Source of the DNA: Eubacterium sp.
GTDB taxonomy: Bacteria > Bacillota > Clostridia > Lachnospirales > Lachnospiraceae
NCBI GenBank assembly: GCA_017634555.1
Contig: JAGBNF010000019.1
Span: 1-64,000 of the forward strand
Length of the DNA: 64,000 bases
Direction: 5' to 3'
In this document: positions 45,424-55,827 of the stretch, piece by piece
How positions within the stretch are numbered: the stretch's first letter is position 1
How the letters are laid out: every line of letters starts with the position of its first letter
Position numbers and translations under genes: made by a program
The notes under the pieces: generated by a model
What the model was told of the DNA's origin: nothing
Databases searched by the model: none
Seen by the model: the letters and a program-made list of their open reading frames with translations, nothing else

Positions 45424-47316
45424 TCAGATCCCCATTTCCTTGGCAATCTTATTATAGATTGATTTTTCATCCAATCCCTGTGTTTCCTTAAGTCTAGGCA
45501 CACATCCGTGCGGCAGCTTCTCATCCTTTACGCAGAAATGTAAGAATCTGCACTTAGCGCCCGACTCCATCATTATATAGGCAACCTCTTCGCCCACACT
45601 TCCCTCTCTTATAGTATCTTCAAGGAGGGCAACTATATCATAGTTCTTCAGTGTCTCGCTGATACGTTCAGAGTCAAGAGGCTTGATAAATCTGAGGTTT
45701 ATCAGAGCAGGTGTCATACCTGTCTTATCCTTTATCTTCTCTCTGATATTTACTGCGGTCTCAACCATATCGCCCACACCTATCAGTGCAACACTCGGTC
45801 CCTTATAATCACCGACCGTAGTTGAGAAGTTCATTACCTCAGCACGTCCCTCGATAAATCTTGTGGACTTCTCATCTCCGTCATGGAAGCAGCGTCCCTT
45901 GTTGTACTTTATCGCAACAGGTCCGTCAACTGTCATGGCATAATCGAGAGCGGCTTCCAGCTCATGTCTTCCCTTCGGAGCTATTATTGTAAGTCCCGGC
46001 ATACTTCTGAGATAAGAAGTATCATAAATACCCTGATGGGTCTCACCGTCATCTCCTACAATTCCGGATCTGTCTATGGCAAATATAACATGAAGCTTCT
46101 GAAGACAAACATCATGAAGCATCTGGTCATATGCTCTCTGAAGGAATGATGAGTAAATGGCAACCACCGGAACATATCCGCCCTTGGCAAGTCCTGCTGC
46201 AAAGGTTACCGCATGCTGCTCGGCAATACCAACATCAAAGGTTCTGTCCGGGAATTTCTTGCTGAACTTACGTATTCCCGTACCGCTTCCCATGGCAGCT
46301 GTAATTGCAACCAGCTTATCATTCTTCTCACCGATCTCAATAAGCTTCTTAGCAAATACATCAGTATTTGTAAGAACCTTCTCGGTTGAAAGAGGCTTTC
46401 CTGTATCTATATCGAAAGGTCCGACGCCATGGAAATATTCCGGATGTCTTTCGGCAACCGCAAATCCACGTCCCTTTACTGTCTTTACATGAACTATAAC
46501 AGGCTTGTTAAGTTCGAAGGCATCCTTGAAGATCTTAACCATCTCAGGGATGTTATGTCCGTCGATAGGACCTACATAGGTAATACCCATTTCCTCGAAC
46601 ATGGAACCCGGAATAAAAAGGTTCTTGATGGAATCCTTGGAACGCTTGATTCCCTTGGCCATCTTCATACCTACATCCGGAATATTGAGAAGTGCATTCT
46701 CCACGTTCAGCTTAAGATCGTTATAGGTCTTACCTACACGAAGCTTGTTAAGACTCATTGAAAGGCCGCCGACATTCTTAGAAATGGACATTTCATTATC
46801 ATTAAGAACAACCAGACAGTTTGACTTAAGCTGAGACATCTGATCCAGTGCCTCGTATACCATACCGCCTGTCATTGATCCGTCTCCGATTACCGCACAG
46901 ATTTTCTCATCCGTGCCACGGAGTTCTCTTGCCGCAACAAGTCCCATTGCAGCAGAAAGAGACGTGGAGCTGTGTCCTGTATTGAAAGCATCCGCGTCTG
47001 ATTCAGAAGTCTTCGGGAATCCGCTGATACCGCCGAACTGTCTAAGCTTATAGAAGTCATCCTTCCTGCCTGTAAGTATCTTATGTGTGTAGGCCTGATG
47101 TCCTACATCAAATATCAGCTTATCTTCCGGAAAATCCATACATAAATGAAGTGCCATTGTAAGCTCTACTGCTCCGAGATTCGAAGCCAGATGACCACCG
47201 GTACGGCTCACATTTCCTACGATAAAGGAACGTATCTCGCCGGCCAGTTCTTCCAGGTCAGCCTCATCTATGTTTTTTATATCATTCTGTTTATTAATTT
47301 TATCAAGAAGATCCAT
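45424..47316 (-). CDS. dxs: 1-deoxy-D-xylulose-5-phosphate synthase
   Basis: 630 residues. First enzyme of the MEP isoprenoid route: pyruvate plus glyceraldehyde-3-phosphate, thiamine-diphosphate dependent. Visible: FDVGHQAYTHKILTGR, the ThDP/Mg site GDGSMTGGMVYEAL, HGVGPFD, and the transketolase-like DVGIAEQHAVTFAAG. The ATG at 47316 (MDLLDKIN) gives the family-standard start; a longer frame reaches 13 residues into the ispA gene. The ribosome site is weak, so coupling to ispA 7 bases away is likely. Neighbour ispA uses the products of the same route. Confidence 0.96.
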   Translation of the reverse strand: MDLLDKINKQNDIKNIDEADLEELAGEIRSFIVGNVSRTGGHLASNLGAVELTMALHLCMDFPEDKLIFDVGHQAYTHKILTGRKDDFYKLRQFGGISGFPKTSESDADAFNTGHSSTSLSAAMGLVAARELRGTDEKICAVIGDGSMTGGMVYEALDQMSQLKSNCLVVLNDNEMSISKNVGGLSMSLNKLRVGKTYNDLKLNVENALLNIPDVGMKMAKGIKRSKDSIKNLFIPGSMFEEMGITYVGPIDGHNIPEMVKIFKDAFELNKPVIVHVKTVKGRGFAVAERHPEYFHGVGPFDIDTGKPLSTEKVLTNTDVFAKKLIEIGEKNDKLVAITAAMGSGTGIRKFSKKFPDRTFDVGIAEQHAVTFAAGLAKGGYVPVVAIYSSFLQRAYDQMLHDVCLQKLHVIFAIDRSGIVGDDGETHQGIYDTSYLRSMPGLTIIAPKGRHELEAALDYAMTVDGPVAIKYNKGRCFHDGDEKSTRFIEGRAEVMNFSTTVGDYKGPSVALIGVGDMVETAVNIREKIKDKTGMTPALINLRFIKPLDSERISETLKNYDIVALLEDTIREGSVGEEVAYIMMESGAKCRFLHFCVKDEKLPHGCVPRLKETQGLDEKSIYNKIAKEMGI

Positions 47317-47323
47317 AATTATA

Positions 47324-48265
47324 TCAGCTGTTTCTTCCTGCGAGCTTCTCCACAAGCTCCTTCAGAAGTACAGCCTCCTCTCTGTCAGGTGTAGTAATGA
47401 CTGAATCCAGTATACCCAATACTGATGCAGTCTTTGCGTTAACATAGTTCTCAGCAGCCTCTACCCCATAAACAGCCGCATATGTACTCTTATTATTCTT
47501 CTCATCCTGGCCGACCTCTTTACCCAGAGTTTCGGCATCGGAGATAATATCTAGGATATCATCCCTAACCTGAAATGCAAGTCCTAAATCACGACCTGCT
47601 GTTTCAAGCTTCTCAACATCAGATGCCTCGGCACCCGCAAGTATAGCTCCAATCATGAAAGGAGCCTCTATAAGAGCTGATGTTTTCTTCTCATAAATGA
47701 AGTCTCTTTCTTCCTCGGTAATGGCCTTTCCCGAGAGCATTACGTCTGCACTCTGGCCGCCAAGCATTCCCTGCATACCGGTCTTCTTTATAAGAACCGA
47801 AAGAGCACTTCCTATTGCAGCACTGCCCGGATTTTCATCAAGAGCAGAAACCGCAGTTTCATATGCGAGATTCATAAGTGCGTCTCCCGCAAGTATAGCA
47901 GCATCCTCACGATATTTCACATGAACCGTCGGCATTCCTCGTCTCAGCGAATCGTTATCCAGCGCCGGAAGGTCGTCATGAATGAGTGAACTTGTATGTA
48001 TCATTTCGATGGCAGACATGAAGCGGCGAAGCACCTCTTCATCCGCTGAGGCTGCATCCACGCTGCTTGCTGCAGCGGCATCTGACTTAGCCTCTCCCGC
48101 AAGTGACTTATAAACAAGATACATGATCAGAGGTCTTATCCTCTTTCCGCCCGAAGACATGGCATAAGCCATAGCCTCCGCAACTATCTCTGAAGGTCCC
48201 TCCGGTGCAGGTACATACTGCTGCACTATATTATTAACTTTATCGGTAAGTTCCGTTATATTCAT
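47324..48265 (-). CDS. ispA: Polyprenyl synthetase (farnesyl/geranyl diphosphate synthase)
   Basis: 313 residues. Both Asp-rich metal sites are present: first DDLPALDND, second DDILD in AFQVRDDILDIISDAE. GGKRIRP and YKSLAG regions fit IspA-type short-chain enzymes. A ~15-residue Ala/Asp/Ser-rich insertion (SDAAAASSVDAASA) lies after the third helix, longer than in many relatives. It condenses IPP with allylic diphosphates, upstream of undecaprenyl and quinone chains. It starts 3 bases after xseB. Confidence 0.93.
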   Translation of the reverse strand: MNITELTDKVNNIVQQYVPAPEGPSEIVAEAMAYAMSSGGKRIRPLIMYLVYKSLAGEAKSDAAAASSVDAASADEEVLRRFMSAIEMIHTSSLIHDDLPALDNDSLRRGMPTVHVKYREDAAILAGDALMNLAYETAVSALDENPGSAAIGSALSVLIKKTGMQGMLGGQSADVMLSGKAITEEERDFIYEKKTSALIEAPFMIGAILAGAEASDVEKLETAGRDLGLAFQVRDDILDIISDAETLGKEVGQDEKNNKSTYAAVYGVEAAENYVNAKTASVLGILDSVITTPDREEAVLLKELVEKLAGRNS

Positions 48266-48268
48266 AAT

Positions 48269-48481
48269 CTATTCATTCTCCGAAAGAATTATAATCTCCT
48301 TCTCCACATCTTCAAGATTCTTCCTGCATTTCTCGGAAAGCTCAACGCCCTCCTTATAAAGTGCCAGTGAATCCTTCAGCGATGTGCCCTTATCCTGAAG
48401 AAGTGTGTTTATCTCTTCGATACGCTTCATAGCATCTTCTATACTGAATTCTTCCGAAGTTTTTTTCTTCTTTTCAGCCAT
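48269..48481 (-). CDS. xseB: Exodeoxyribonuclease VII small subunit
   Basis: 70 residues, the usual size. The helical pair SIEDAMKRIEEINTLLQDKG and LKDSLALYKEGVEL is diagnostic. It binds XseA to form ExoVII, which degrades single-stranded DNA. AGAGGAAG precedes the ATG. It lies between xseA and ispA, as in many Firmicutes. Confidence 0.95.
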   Translation of the reverse strand: MAEKKKKTSEEFSIEDAMKRIEEINTLLQDKGTSLKDSLALYKEGVELSEKCRKNLEDVEKEIIILSENE

Positions 48482-48509
48482 ATCTTCCTCTTAATCCAAA
48501 TCCTAGTCA

Positions 48510-49712
48510 TCAATCCTTATAGGTCTCAACAACCTTGGCTTCTATACGTCCGTCGTGAACAGTAACCGTAATGTCATCGCCCTGCTTCACATCGTTCACT
48601 CCCGTCACAGGCTTATCCCCTTCGGAAATGTACCCGAAACCGTTGATCAGCTTGGCTGTCGGTGATAATCCGTTCAGTCTCTCAAGGTCGATCATAAAGC
48701 GGTTCTTAACTGATGTAAGCTTATCCTGCATGACTCTCACAAGTCTGTCGGATATCATGGCGAGTCTCATCTGATTATCATTCAGCAGCTTTTCCGGACT
48801 CAGCTTATCCAGTCCGTTCTTTAGATTATCAAGTCTGTGAACGGTCTCACGGTATTTCAGCATAAATGAATTATCAAGCTCTGCCCTGGCTCTTCTCACA
48901 CGGCTCAGTGTCTCCATAACATTATCTATGGCAAGCTCTGCAGCTGCCGAAGGAGTCGGCGCCCTGAGATCGGCCACATAATCGGCAATAGTGTTATCTA
49001 TCTCATGTCCCGTACCGGATATGATCGGTGTTTTTGCGGCATAGATAGCTCTTGCAAGTATCTCCTCATTAAATGCCCAGAGATCCTCGATGCTTCCGCC
49101 TCCTCGTCCGATGATTATGGTATCAAGCCCCATTGTATCAAGCTTTTCTATACCTTTAACAATGGATGCCGCAGCGCCCTCACCCTGTACCTTTGCAGGA
49201 TAGAGATACAGCTGGACATACGGATTACGCCTGCGGGATACATTTATTATATCCTGAATGGCGGCACCGGTCGAGGCAGTAACTATTCCGACCTTTTTCG
49301 GATGTTCGGGAATAGGCTTCTTAACCTCAAAATCGAAGAGTCCTTCTTCATAAAGCTTGTTCTTAAGCTTTTCGTACTCTTCGAATAGTTTTCCCTTTTC
49401 ATCAGCGGCGAGAACGATGCTGTTGGCATACAGCTGATATCGGCCGTCACGCTCATATACTTCGACGGAACCGCTGACCCTTATCTGCTGGCCTGTTTCC
49501 ATCTTAAATCTGAGCCCGCGCTCTCTTTTGCCCTTAAACATAACACAGGGCACAGAACTCTCCGCGTCTTTTATGGTAAAGTATATGTGCCCCATACTAT
49601 GGTATTTACAGTCTGATATTTCTCCGATAACTGTTACATTTCTCAAAATATAATCACTGCTTATCAGGTTCTTTATGTAGTTATTTAATCTGCTGACAGT
49701 ATATTCCTTCAT
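48510..49712 (-). CDS. xseA: Exodeoxyribonuclease VII large subunit
   Basis: 400 residues. N-terminal OB fold (VIGEISDCKYHSMGHIYFTI), then the catalytic domain with VGIVTASTGAAIQDI, GRGGGSIEDLWAFNEE and SGTGHEIDNTIADYVAD, then a coiled-coil where XseB docks, and a C-terminal strand. Catalysis is on ssDNA ends. The ribosome site (ATAGGG) is modest. It is followed by xseB 28 bases on. Confidence 0.95.
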   Translation of the reverse strand: MKEYTVSRLNNYIKNLISSDYILRNVTVIGEISDCKYHSMGHIYFTIKDAESSVPCVMFKGKRERGLRFKMETGQQIRVSGSVEVYERDGRYQLYANSIVLAADEKGKLFEEYEKLKNKLYEEGLFDFEVKKPIPEHPKKVGIVTASTGAAIQDIINVSRRRNPYVQLYLYPAKVQGEGAAASIVKGIEKLDTMGLDTIIIGRGGGSIEDLWAFNEEILARAIYAAKTPIISGTGHEIDNTIADYVADLRAPTPSAAAELAIDNVMETLSRVRRARAELDNSFMLKYRETVHRLDNLKNGLDKLSPEKLLNDNQMRLAMISDRLVRVMQDKLTSVKNRFMIDLERLNGLSPTAKLINGFGYISEGDKPVTGVNDVKQGDDITVTVHDGRIEAKVVETYKD

Positions 49713-49736
49713 ACCCTATCAACTTTCATACTGAGT

Positions 49737-50189
49737 TTATTTATCAGTTCTGTCTGCGATGATTCCGGCAAGCACTCCGTTAATGAAGCAGGATGCCTTC
49801 TCACCTGAATATTCCTTTGCTATCTCAACTGCTTCGTTGATTGCAACAGCATTAGGGATATCATCATCATGAAGAATCTCGTAGGTAGCCAGTCTGAGAA
49901 TAGCCAGCTCCTCCTTGCCGAGTCTCTCCAGCTCCCAGTTACGTGAGCTGCTACGAAGTGTCTCGTCAAGCTCACCCAGATGCTCGATTATTCCCTTAAC
50001 CTTCTGAGTGATATATGCTTCATCCTTCTTTGTAAGCTTTATCTTGTCTTCCTCTTCAAGCGGCTCCTCGATAAGCAGCTTCAGGGCATCGATATTATCT
50101 GCCGTCTGCTCATCCATTTTATCAGCGCCGTAAAAAGGAATCTGAAAAACTATTTTAAATATATACTCTCTCAGCTCGTGTCTTGTCAT
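49737..50189 (-). CDS. nusB: Transcription antitermination factor NusB
   Basis: 150 residues, all helical. N-terminal RHELREYIFKIVFQIPF and C-terminal AVAINEAVEIAKEYSGEKAS with FINGVL are the NusB signatures. It binds boxA RNA with NusE/S10 and supports rRNA transcription. It starts 4 bases after the Asp23-family gene, a common firmicute pair. GGAGAA lies upstream of the ATG. Confidence 0.95.
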   Translation of the reverse strand: MTRHELREYIFKIVFQIPFYGADKMDEQTADNIDALKLLIEEPLEEEDKIKLTKKDEAYITQKVKGIIEHLGELDETLRSSSRNWELERLGKEELAILRLATYEILHDDDIPNAVAINEAVEIAKEYSGEKASCFINGVLAGIIADRTDK

Positions 50190-50193
50190 ATGA

Positions 50194-50598
50194 TTATTCT
50201 CCGAATTCTATTCCCGATACCTTAACATTTACAGTCAAGCACTCAAGGCCTGTCATTGTGAGGAGTGCGGTCTTAACCTTCTCCTGCACATTTGCAGAAA
50301 CCTCAAGTATATTGTATCCGAATTTTATCTGAATGGATGTGGTAACTCTGACCTTCTTGCTGCCGTCCTCTGCATCTTCGTAGGAAACGACAACACCTTT
50401 GGAAAGGTTCTTCTTTCCGAGCTTTGCTACAAGCTCTCTTGATATATCTCCGGTCAGTCTTGCAACTCCGTCAACCTCAGTAACAGCAAGTCCGACTATG
50501 CTTGATACAACGTCGTCTGCTATCTGGATCACACCGGATCCGGCATTTTCAGCTACCATATATTTAGTATCCTTATTGTCTTTCTTTACATCTGCCAT
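50194..50598 (-). CDS. Asp23/Gls24-family envelope stress protein
   Basis: 134 residues. Contains the family core IADDVVSSIVGLAVTEVDGV, then a beta-rich part (KVRVTTSIQIKFGYNI) and an amphipathic helix. Staphylococcal Asp23 is abundant near the membrane and tied to cell-wall stress; the paralogue next to nusB is widely conserved but not well understood. GGAGG precedes the ATG. It lies only 24 bases after the last V-ATPase gene, with no terminator visible. Confidence 0.9.
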   Translation of the reverse strand: MADVKKDNKDTKYMVAENAGSGVIQIADDVVSSIVGLAVTEVDGVARLTGDISRELVAKLGKKNLSKGVVVSYEDAEDGSKKVRVTTSIQIKFGYNILEVSANVQEKVKTALLTMTGLECLTVNVKVSGIEFGE

Positions 50599-50622
50599 GA
50601 GTTATACCTCCATATGCAAGAA

Positions 50623-51294
50623 TCACTGCTTTTGTTTTTCCTTTTCCTTATACTTATGAGCCTGTTCAAGCATCATATTCTTAACCTTCATGAGACGGAC
50701 CTGAGTACTTCTCTCGTTCTCATCCAGCTTCATCGTGATATATCTGATACCTTCCTTTGTTTCAGGAATGATTACATGCTCGAGAGCATTTACACGTCGT
50801 CTGGTCTTCTCAATCTCGGCAGCCATAAGCTGACATGATTTCTCAACCTCAGCGAGCTTGAGCATGTCCTTAAATACTTCCTGCAGAGAATCCACAGCAT
50901 AATCAAGGTCTCCCGATGTGAAGGCAAAACCGTAGGAATAAATATCATTCGAATCGGCTGTCTTTGTCTTGAAATCATAAACAGGGATATCTACGCTCAT
51001 TACATTTTTCTTATCTGTAACAAGGCTTATCTCCTGCTTAGGAGCCATAAGTGCACTGCGGAGCTCTTCATCAGACATTCCGGCCTTTGCGAGAACGAAG
51101 TTGTTGTTGGCATTTTTGATTCCCTTCTCAACCTTCTCACGAAGCTCCATATTTACTTTTACAAGATCCAGAAACTCACGCATAAGCTCATCGCGCTTAT
51201 CCTTAAGAAGCCTGTGTCCCTTAACAGCGGTACCAAGCTTCTTCTTAAGGCGCGTAAGTTCCATTCTCGTAGGATTTATCTGTGTAGCAGCCAT
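50623..51294 (-). CDS. atpD: V-type ATPase subunit D (central stalk)
   Basis: 223 residues. An N-terminal basic coiled-coil arm (NPTRMELTRLKKKLGTAVKG) and a C-terminal one (KTRRRVNALEHVIIPE) form the antiparallel coil that turns inside the A3B3 head. TRRRVNALE is the family signature. The terminal Lys/Gln-rich tail is short. It is the last gene of the V-ATPase operon. Confidence 0.95.
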   Translation of the reverse strand: MAATQINPTRMELTRLKKKLGTAVKGHRLLKDKRDELMREFLDLVKVNMELREKVEKGIKNANNNFVLAKAGMSDEELRSALMAPKQEISLVTDKKNVMSVDIPVYDFKTKTADSNDIYSYGFAFTSGDLDYAVDSLQEVFKDMLKLAEVEKSCQLMAAEIEKTRRRVNALEHVIIPETKEGIRYITMKLDENERSTQVRLMKVKNMMLEQAHKYKEKEKQKQ

Positions 51295-51305
51295 AAGGCA
51301 CTCCT

Positions 51306-52679
51306 TTATCTCTTTTCGTAGAACTCGTCTAAGAACTTCTCGTTAATTCTCTTAAGCTCTGAACGAGGAAGAATTCTGAGCAGATCCCAACCGATATCAA
51401 GAGTCTCCATGATATCACGGTCAGCTCTGTATCCCTGTGATACATACTTCTTCTCGAACTCATCAGCAAACTTAGCATAGAGAAGATCTATCTCTGTGAG
51501 AGCTGCCTCACCGAGGATTACCATGAGCTCCTTAGCTTCCTTACCACGAGCGTAAGCTGAGAACAGCTGGTTCATGGTTGCAGCATGGTCTGCTCTGGTC
51601 TTTCCGTCACCGATACCCTTATCCTTAAGACGTGACAGTGAAGGGAGAACATCGATAGGCGGTGTAATACCCTTTCTGTAAAGCTCACGTGAAAGGATGA
51701 TCTGTCCCTCTGTGATATATCCTGTAAGGTCAGGGATAGGATGTGTCTTATCATCCTCAGGCATTGTGAGGATAGGGATCATCGTGATTGAACCCTTCTT
51801 TCCTCTCTGACGTCCTGCTCTTTCGTACATCTGAGCGAGGTCAGTGTACATGTATCCAGGATAACCTCTACGTCCCGGAACTTCCTTACGTGCGGCAGAA
51901 ACCTCACGAAGTGCGTCTGCGTAGTTTGTGATATCTGTCATGATTACAAGAACGTGCATGTCCTTCTCAAATGCAAGATACTCTGCAGCTGTAAGAGCCA
52001 TATGCGGTGTAGCGATACGCTCTACGGCAGGGTCGTTAGCAAGATTGATAAAAAGAACTGTTCTGTCGATAGCGCCTGATTCACGGAAGGATTCCTCGAA
52101 GAAATGTGCTTCCTCGAATGTGATACCCATAGCCGCAAATACAACGGCGAACTGCTCGTCTGTTCCCTTAACCTTAGCCTGACGTGCAATCTGTGCGGCA
52201 AGCTGTGCATGAGGGAGACCTGAAGCTGAGAAAATAGGCAGCTTCTGTCCACGAACAAGTGTGTTAAGTCCATCGATAGCGGATACACCGGTTTCAATGA
52301 ACTCTGAAGGATATGCTCTGGCAGCCGGATTCATCGGGAGACCATTGATATCCATTCTTGCATCCGGAAGGATTTCCGGACCATCATCTATAGTACGTCC
52401 GAGACCGTCGAAGACACGTCCGAGCATATCCTCAGATACGCCGAGCTCCATAGTACGGCCTGTGAACTTAACCTTACTGCTTTCAAGGTTAATACCTGTT
52501 GAGTTTTCAAAGAGCTGAACAAGTGCGTTTGTTCCATCAATCTCAAGAACCTTACACTTTCTCTTCTCTCCGTTAGCAAGCTCGATCTCACCGATTTCGT
52601 TATACTTAACGTTCTCGACTTCACGAACGAGCATAAGAGGACCAGCGACCTCCTGTATAGTACGATATTCCTTAGGCAT
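51306..52679 (-). CDS. atpB: V-type ATPase subunit B (non-catalytic)
   Basis: 457 residues. A nucleotide-binding-fold subunit lacking a true Walker A, as expected for the regulatory B subunit; it alternates with A in the hexameric head. Signatures include [19 protein letters not shown] and the arginine-finger region [12 protein letters not shown]. Its ATG overlaps the atpA stop (TGATG) and GGAGGAGG lies upstream. Confidence 0.96.
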   Translation of the reverse strand: MPKEYRTIQEVAGPLMLVREVENVKYNEIGEIELANGEKRKCKVLEIDGTNALVQLFENSTGINLESSKVKFTGRTMELGVSEDMLGRVFDGLGRTIDDGPEILPDARMDINGLPMNPAARAYPSEFIETGVSAIDGLNTLVRGQKLPIFSASGLPHAQLAAQIARQAKVKGTDEQFAVVFAAMGITFEEAHFFEESFRESGAIDRTVLFINLANDPAVERIATPHMALTAAEYLAFEKDMHVLVIMTDITNYADALREVSAARKEVPGRRGYPGYMYTDLAQMYERAGRQRGKKGSITMIPILTMPEDDKTHPIPDLTGYITEGQIILSRELYRKGITPPIDVLPSLSRLKDKGIGDGKTRADHAATMNQLFSAYARGKEAKELMVILGEAALTEIDLLYAKFADEFEKKYVSQGYRADRDIMETLDIGWDLLRILPRSELKRINEKFLDEFYEKR

Positions 52680-54451
52680 CAGTCCTCCTCCTTTCTGATA
52701 GAAGCTGCCATCTGACGATGGAGTTCCTCTGATACTTTTTCGTATTCGCGATCGATATCTGCTTCAAGTGTGTACTTGTAACGTCCGATATCCTCACGAA
52801 CCGGAAGTGCTACGATCTCGTTGATATTTGCACCATCCTTAAGGGCATCTACACCCTGCTGATAGAAGGCATATACAAGCTTCATCATGTAATACTGCTT
52901 ACGAAGTGATGTATATGTATCAACCTCATCGAAGGAGTTCTGATGCAGGAAGTCCTCACGGATACTTCTTGCTGCTTCCATCTTAAGTCTGTCCTGTGGA
53001 GAAAGGGCATCCATACCTACCATCTTAACGATTTCGTTAAGGGAAGCCTCTTCCTGAAGAAGACTCATAAGTTCCTGTCTGGTTGACATCCAGTCCTTCT
53101 CAACTTCGTCGTTGAACCAGTCTTCCATCTCATCGAGATAGTTACTGTAAGAATTCAGCCAGTTGATAGCAGGGAAATGTCTCTGATATGCAAGGCTTGA
53201 ATCCAGTGACCAGAATACCTTTACGATACGGAGTGGTGCCTGTGATACAGGCTCTGAAATATCACCACCCGGAGGAGATACGGCACCGATAGCTGAAAGA
53301 GCACCTTCTCTCTCATCACTACCGAGACATACCACATGTCCTGCTCTCTCGTAGAACTGTGCAAGACGTGATGCAAGGTAAGCAGGATAACCTTCCTCAC
53401 CAGGCATCTCCTCGAGACGTCCTGACATCTCACGAAGGGCCTCTGCCCATCTTGATGTTGAGTCAGCCATGAGGGCTACTGAGTAACCCATGTCTCTGAA
53501 GTACTCTGCAAGTGTGATACCTGTATAGATTGATGCCTCACGGGCAGCAACCGGCATATCGGAAGTATTTGCGATGAGGATAGTTCTCTTCATGAGAGAC
53601 TCTCCTGTCTTCGGATCCTTGAGTTCAGGGAACTCGTTAAGAACGTCAGTCATCTCATTTCCACGCTCGCCACATCCGATATATACGACTATATCTGCAT
53701 CTGCCCATTTAGCAAGCTGATGCTGGATAACTGTCTTACCTGAACCGAATGGTCCCGGAACGGCAGCAACACCACCCTTAGCTATAGGGAAGAATGTATC
53801 TACTACTCTCTGTCCTGTTACAAGAGGCATCTTTGGAGGAAGCTTCTTCTGGTAAGGTCTACCCTTACGTACAGGCCACTTCTGCATAAGTGTAAGCTCC
53901 TTGTCTCCTGATGCTGTCTCAACAACAGCTACAGTCTCTTCTACGGTATAAGAACCGCTTGAGATGCTCTTTATTGTTCCTTCGATACCGAAAGGAACCA
54001 TGATCTTCTGTGTAACTACAGAGGTCTCTTCTACTGTACCGATAACATCACCTGCAACAACCTTGTCGCCTACAGCTGCAGTTGCTACAAACTCCCACTT
54101 TGCCTCACGGTCAAGTGAAGGAACCTCAACACCTCTGTCGAGGAGATTGCTTCCTGTAACCTCAAGGATCTTAGTAAGAGGTCTCTGGATTCCGTCGTAG
54201 ATAGAACCCATAAGTCCCGGTCCAAGTTCAACCGAAAGAGGTACGTCCATAGACTCAACCGGTTCGCCCGGTCCAAGGCCTGATGTTTCCTCGTAAACCT
54301 GAATAGATGCCTCGTCACCGTGCATCTCGATTATCTCTCCGATAAGTCGTTTATCACTAACACGCACAACGTCGAACATGTCCGCATTTCTCATGCCTGT
54401 TGCGATAACGAGAGGTCCTGCGACCTTCTTGATCTTTCCAATTACTCCCAT
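52679..54451 (-). CDS. atpA: V-type ATPase subunit A (catalytic)
   Basis: 590 residues. The P-loop GPFGSGKTV (near residue 235) is the catalytic-subunit form, and the A-specific bulge domain ([15 protein letters not shown]) lies before it. Walker-B-like [21 protein letters not shown] follows. It hydrolyses or makes ATP. Start with GGAGAAAC spacing is good. Only 54 bases separate it from atpF. Confidence 0.97.
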   Translation of the reverse strand: MGVIGKIKKVAGPLVIATGMRNADMFDVVRVSDKRLIGEIIEMHGDEASIQVYEETSGLGPGEPVESMDVPLSVELGPGLMGSIYDGIQRPLTKILEVTGSNLLDRGVEVPSLDREAKWEFVATAAVGDKVVAGDVIGTVEETSVVTQKIMVPFGIEGTIKSISSGSYTVEETVAVVETASGDKELTLMQKWPVRKGRPYQKKLPPKMPLVTGQRVVDTFFPIAKGGVAAVPGPFGSGKTVIQHQLAKWADADIVVYIGCGERGNEMTDVLNEFPELKDPKTGESLMKRTILIANTSDMPVAAREASIYTGITLAEYFRDMGYSVALMADSTSRWAEALREMSGRLEEMPGEEGYPAYLASRLAQFYERAGHVVCLGSDEREGALSAIGAVSPPGGDISEPVSQAPLRIVKVFWSLDSSLAYQRHFPAINWLNSYSNYLDEMEDWFNDEVEKDWMSTRQELMSLLQEEASLNEIVKMVGMDALSPQDRLKMEAARSIREDFLHQNSFDEVDTYTSLRKQYYMMKLVYAFYQQGVDALKDGANINEIVALPVREDIGRYKYTLEADIDREYEKVSEELHRQMAASIRKEED

Positions 54452-54505
54452 GGAAAGTTTCTCCTTTCCCTTGTTTTCTATATATCGTTACTGTATGTTA
54501 CCAAT

Positions 54506-54826
54506 CTACTGTTTACCGAACAGTATGTCCGATCCGACTGCCTGTTCAACTGACTTGCGAACTGACATGATTCCTTCTCCGGTATTACCCTTAACACCCG
54601 GAATAAGAATGATTGCCGGTGACATTCTGCTCTTATACTGATTGATCTTTTCTTCAAGTAAGACAGCAAGCTCTTCGGTGATATATATGATACCGAATCC
54701 ACTGTTCGCAAGCGTTGTAAGCCTCTTTGATGCAGTCTCCGGATTATCTACCGGAAATGTGCTGAGGCCGAGAGCTGCAAAGCCGTAAATGCTGTCATAA
54801 TCTCCCATAACCGCTATCTTATCCAT
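54506..54826 (-). CDS. atpF: V-type ATPase subunit F (central stalk)
   Basis: 106 residues, Rossmann-like. The N-terminus IAVMGDYDSIYGFAALGL and GIIYITEELA are typical. It binds subunit D in the rotor. Its ATG lies inside the last codons of atpC (8-base overlap), indicating coupled translation. Confidence 0.94.
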   Translation of the reverse strand: MDKIAVMGDYDSIYGFAALGLSTFPVDNPETASKRLTTLANSGFGIIYITEELAVLLEEKINQYKSRMSPAIILIPGVKGNTGEGIMSVRKSVEQAVGSDILFGKQ

Positions 54827-55790
54827 ACATCTTCCTTACCCTTTCCGATATTATCCGGTCAGGAAAGCCATTTGCTTTGGCTGTAAGGATGATTCTTACC
54901 ATCCTTATCTCATTCTGACGAGCAAGATAATATGCAACTACAGGTCCGACTGACTGAATGTTGTTCTTCTGATTCATGATCTTCTTGATCATTACATCAT
55001 CACACCACTTCTCAAAGCTTGAGAAGGATTCGTTAACAGCCTCAGCCGCTTCGCTGTAATCTGTATGTGCGAGGAAATTCAGAAGTTCTTCCTTTCCCGC
55101 AGCCGCAGCCTTAGCAAGCGCTTTCACATCAAATGCCTTACAAGGGCAAAGTGCTTCAAGAATGAAATCATAAGACTTCTTCGTTCCGCATCCTCTGACG
55201 GCAATCTTGATATCTGCTGTCGCAACCTTTGACTCTGCATAATCTATAAGAAAACTGTCACGCGTTTTAGCTGCCTCACTGATCATAGCTTCGAGACACG
55301 CTCTGTCTATGATGGAATCACATCTCTGTCCGTCACGGGCAGTCAGCATGACATCTTTTGCTGTTTCTGCAGCCTTACTCATATATGGCGGCAGCTTTTC
55401 AAAAGAGTTTTCTCTGATAATTGTTTTCAGTTTTTCACCATCAAATCTACTGCTTGAATAAAATGCTCTCGGGTCATCCGCCTCATCTGTACAAACCTGC
55501 TTTACCGCAGTTTTCAGATTATGGAAATATTCCCTGAACATAAGAATATCGATGACATTCTCTCCGACACCCAGCTCACTGAGCACCTCAGAGGTCTTAG
55601 CTTCCTCAACACTGAGAAGCTCTTCAGCTTCCTTTGTATCACTGTTACCCCAGCCTCTCTCATTGAGATATGTGATAACGGCTTTCTCGGACGGAAGACC
55701 TGAGATTGTCTGAATATCAGCATCCTTCAGCAGACTTTTTTCCTTCGTGCGAATACACGCAACCGCATATATATAATCTGCGTCTCTCAT
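54819..55790 (-). CDS. atpC: V-type ATPase subunit C (socket, d-type)
   Basis: 323 residues, all helical, matching NtpC/AtpC of Enterococcus and Thermus types (RDADYIYAVACIRTKEKSLL; FFxYFxxKNQI-like end AYYLARQNEIRMVRIILTAK). It forms the cone that joins the central stalk to the proteolipid ring. GAGG precedes the ATG. Confidence 0.9.
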   Translation of the reverse strand: MRDADYIYAVACIRTKEKSLLKDADIQTISGLPSEKAVITYLNERGWGNSDTKEAEELLSVEEAKTSEVLSELGVGENVIDILMFREYFHNLKTAVKQVCTDEADDPRAFYSSSRFDGEKLKTIIRENSFEKLPPYMSKAAETAKDVMLTARDGQRCDSIIDRACLEAMISEAAKTRDSFLIDYAESKVATADIKIAVRGCGTKKSYDFILEALCPCKAFDVKALAKAAAAGKEELLNFLAHTDYSEAAEAVNESFSSFEKWCDDVMIKKIMNQKNNIQSVGPVVAYYLARQNEIRMVRIILTAKANGFPDRIISERVRKMYG

Positions 55791-55827
55791 TTTATATCCT
55801 CATGTAATCTCTGCTGTATGAATATCA

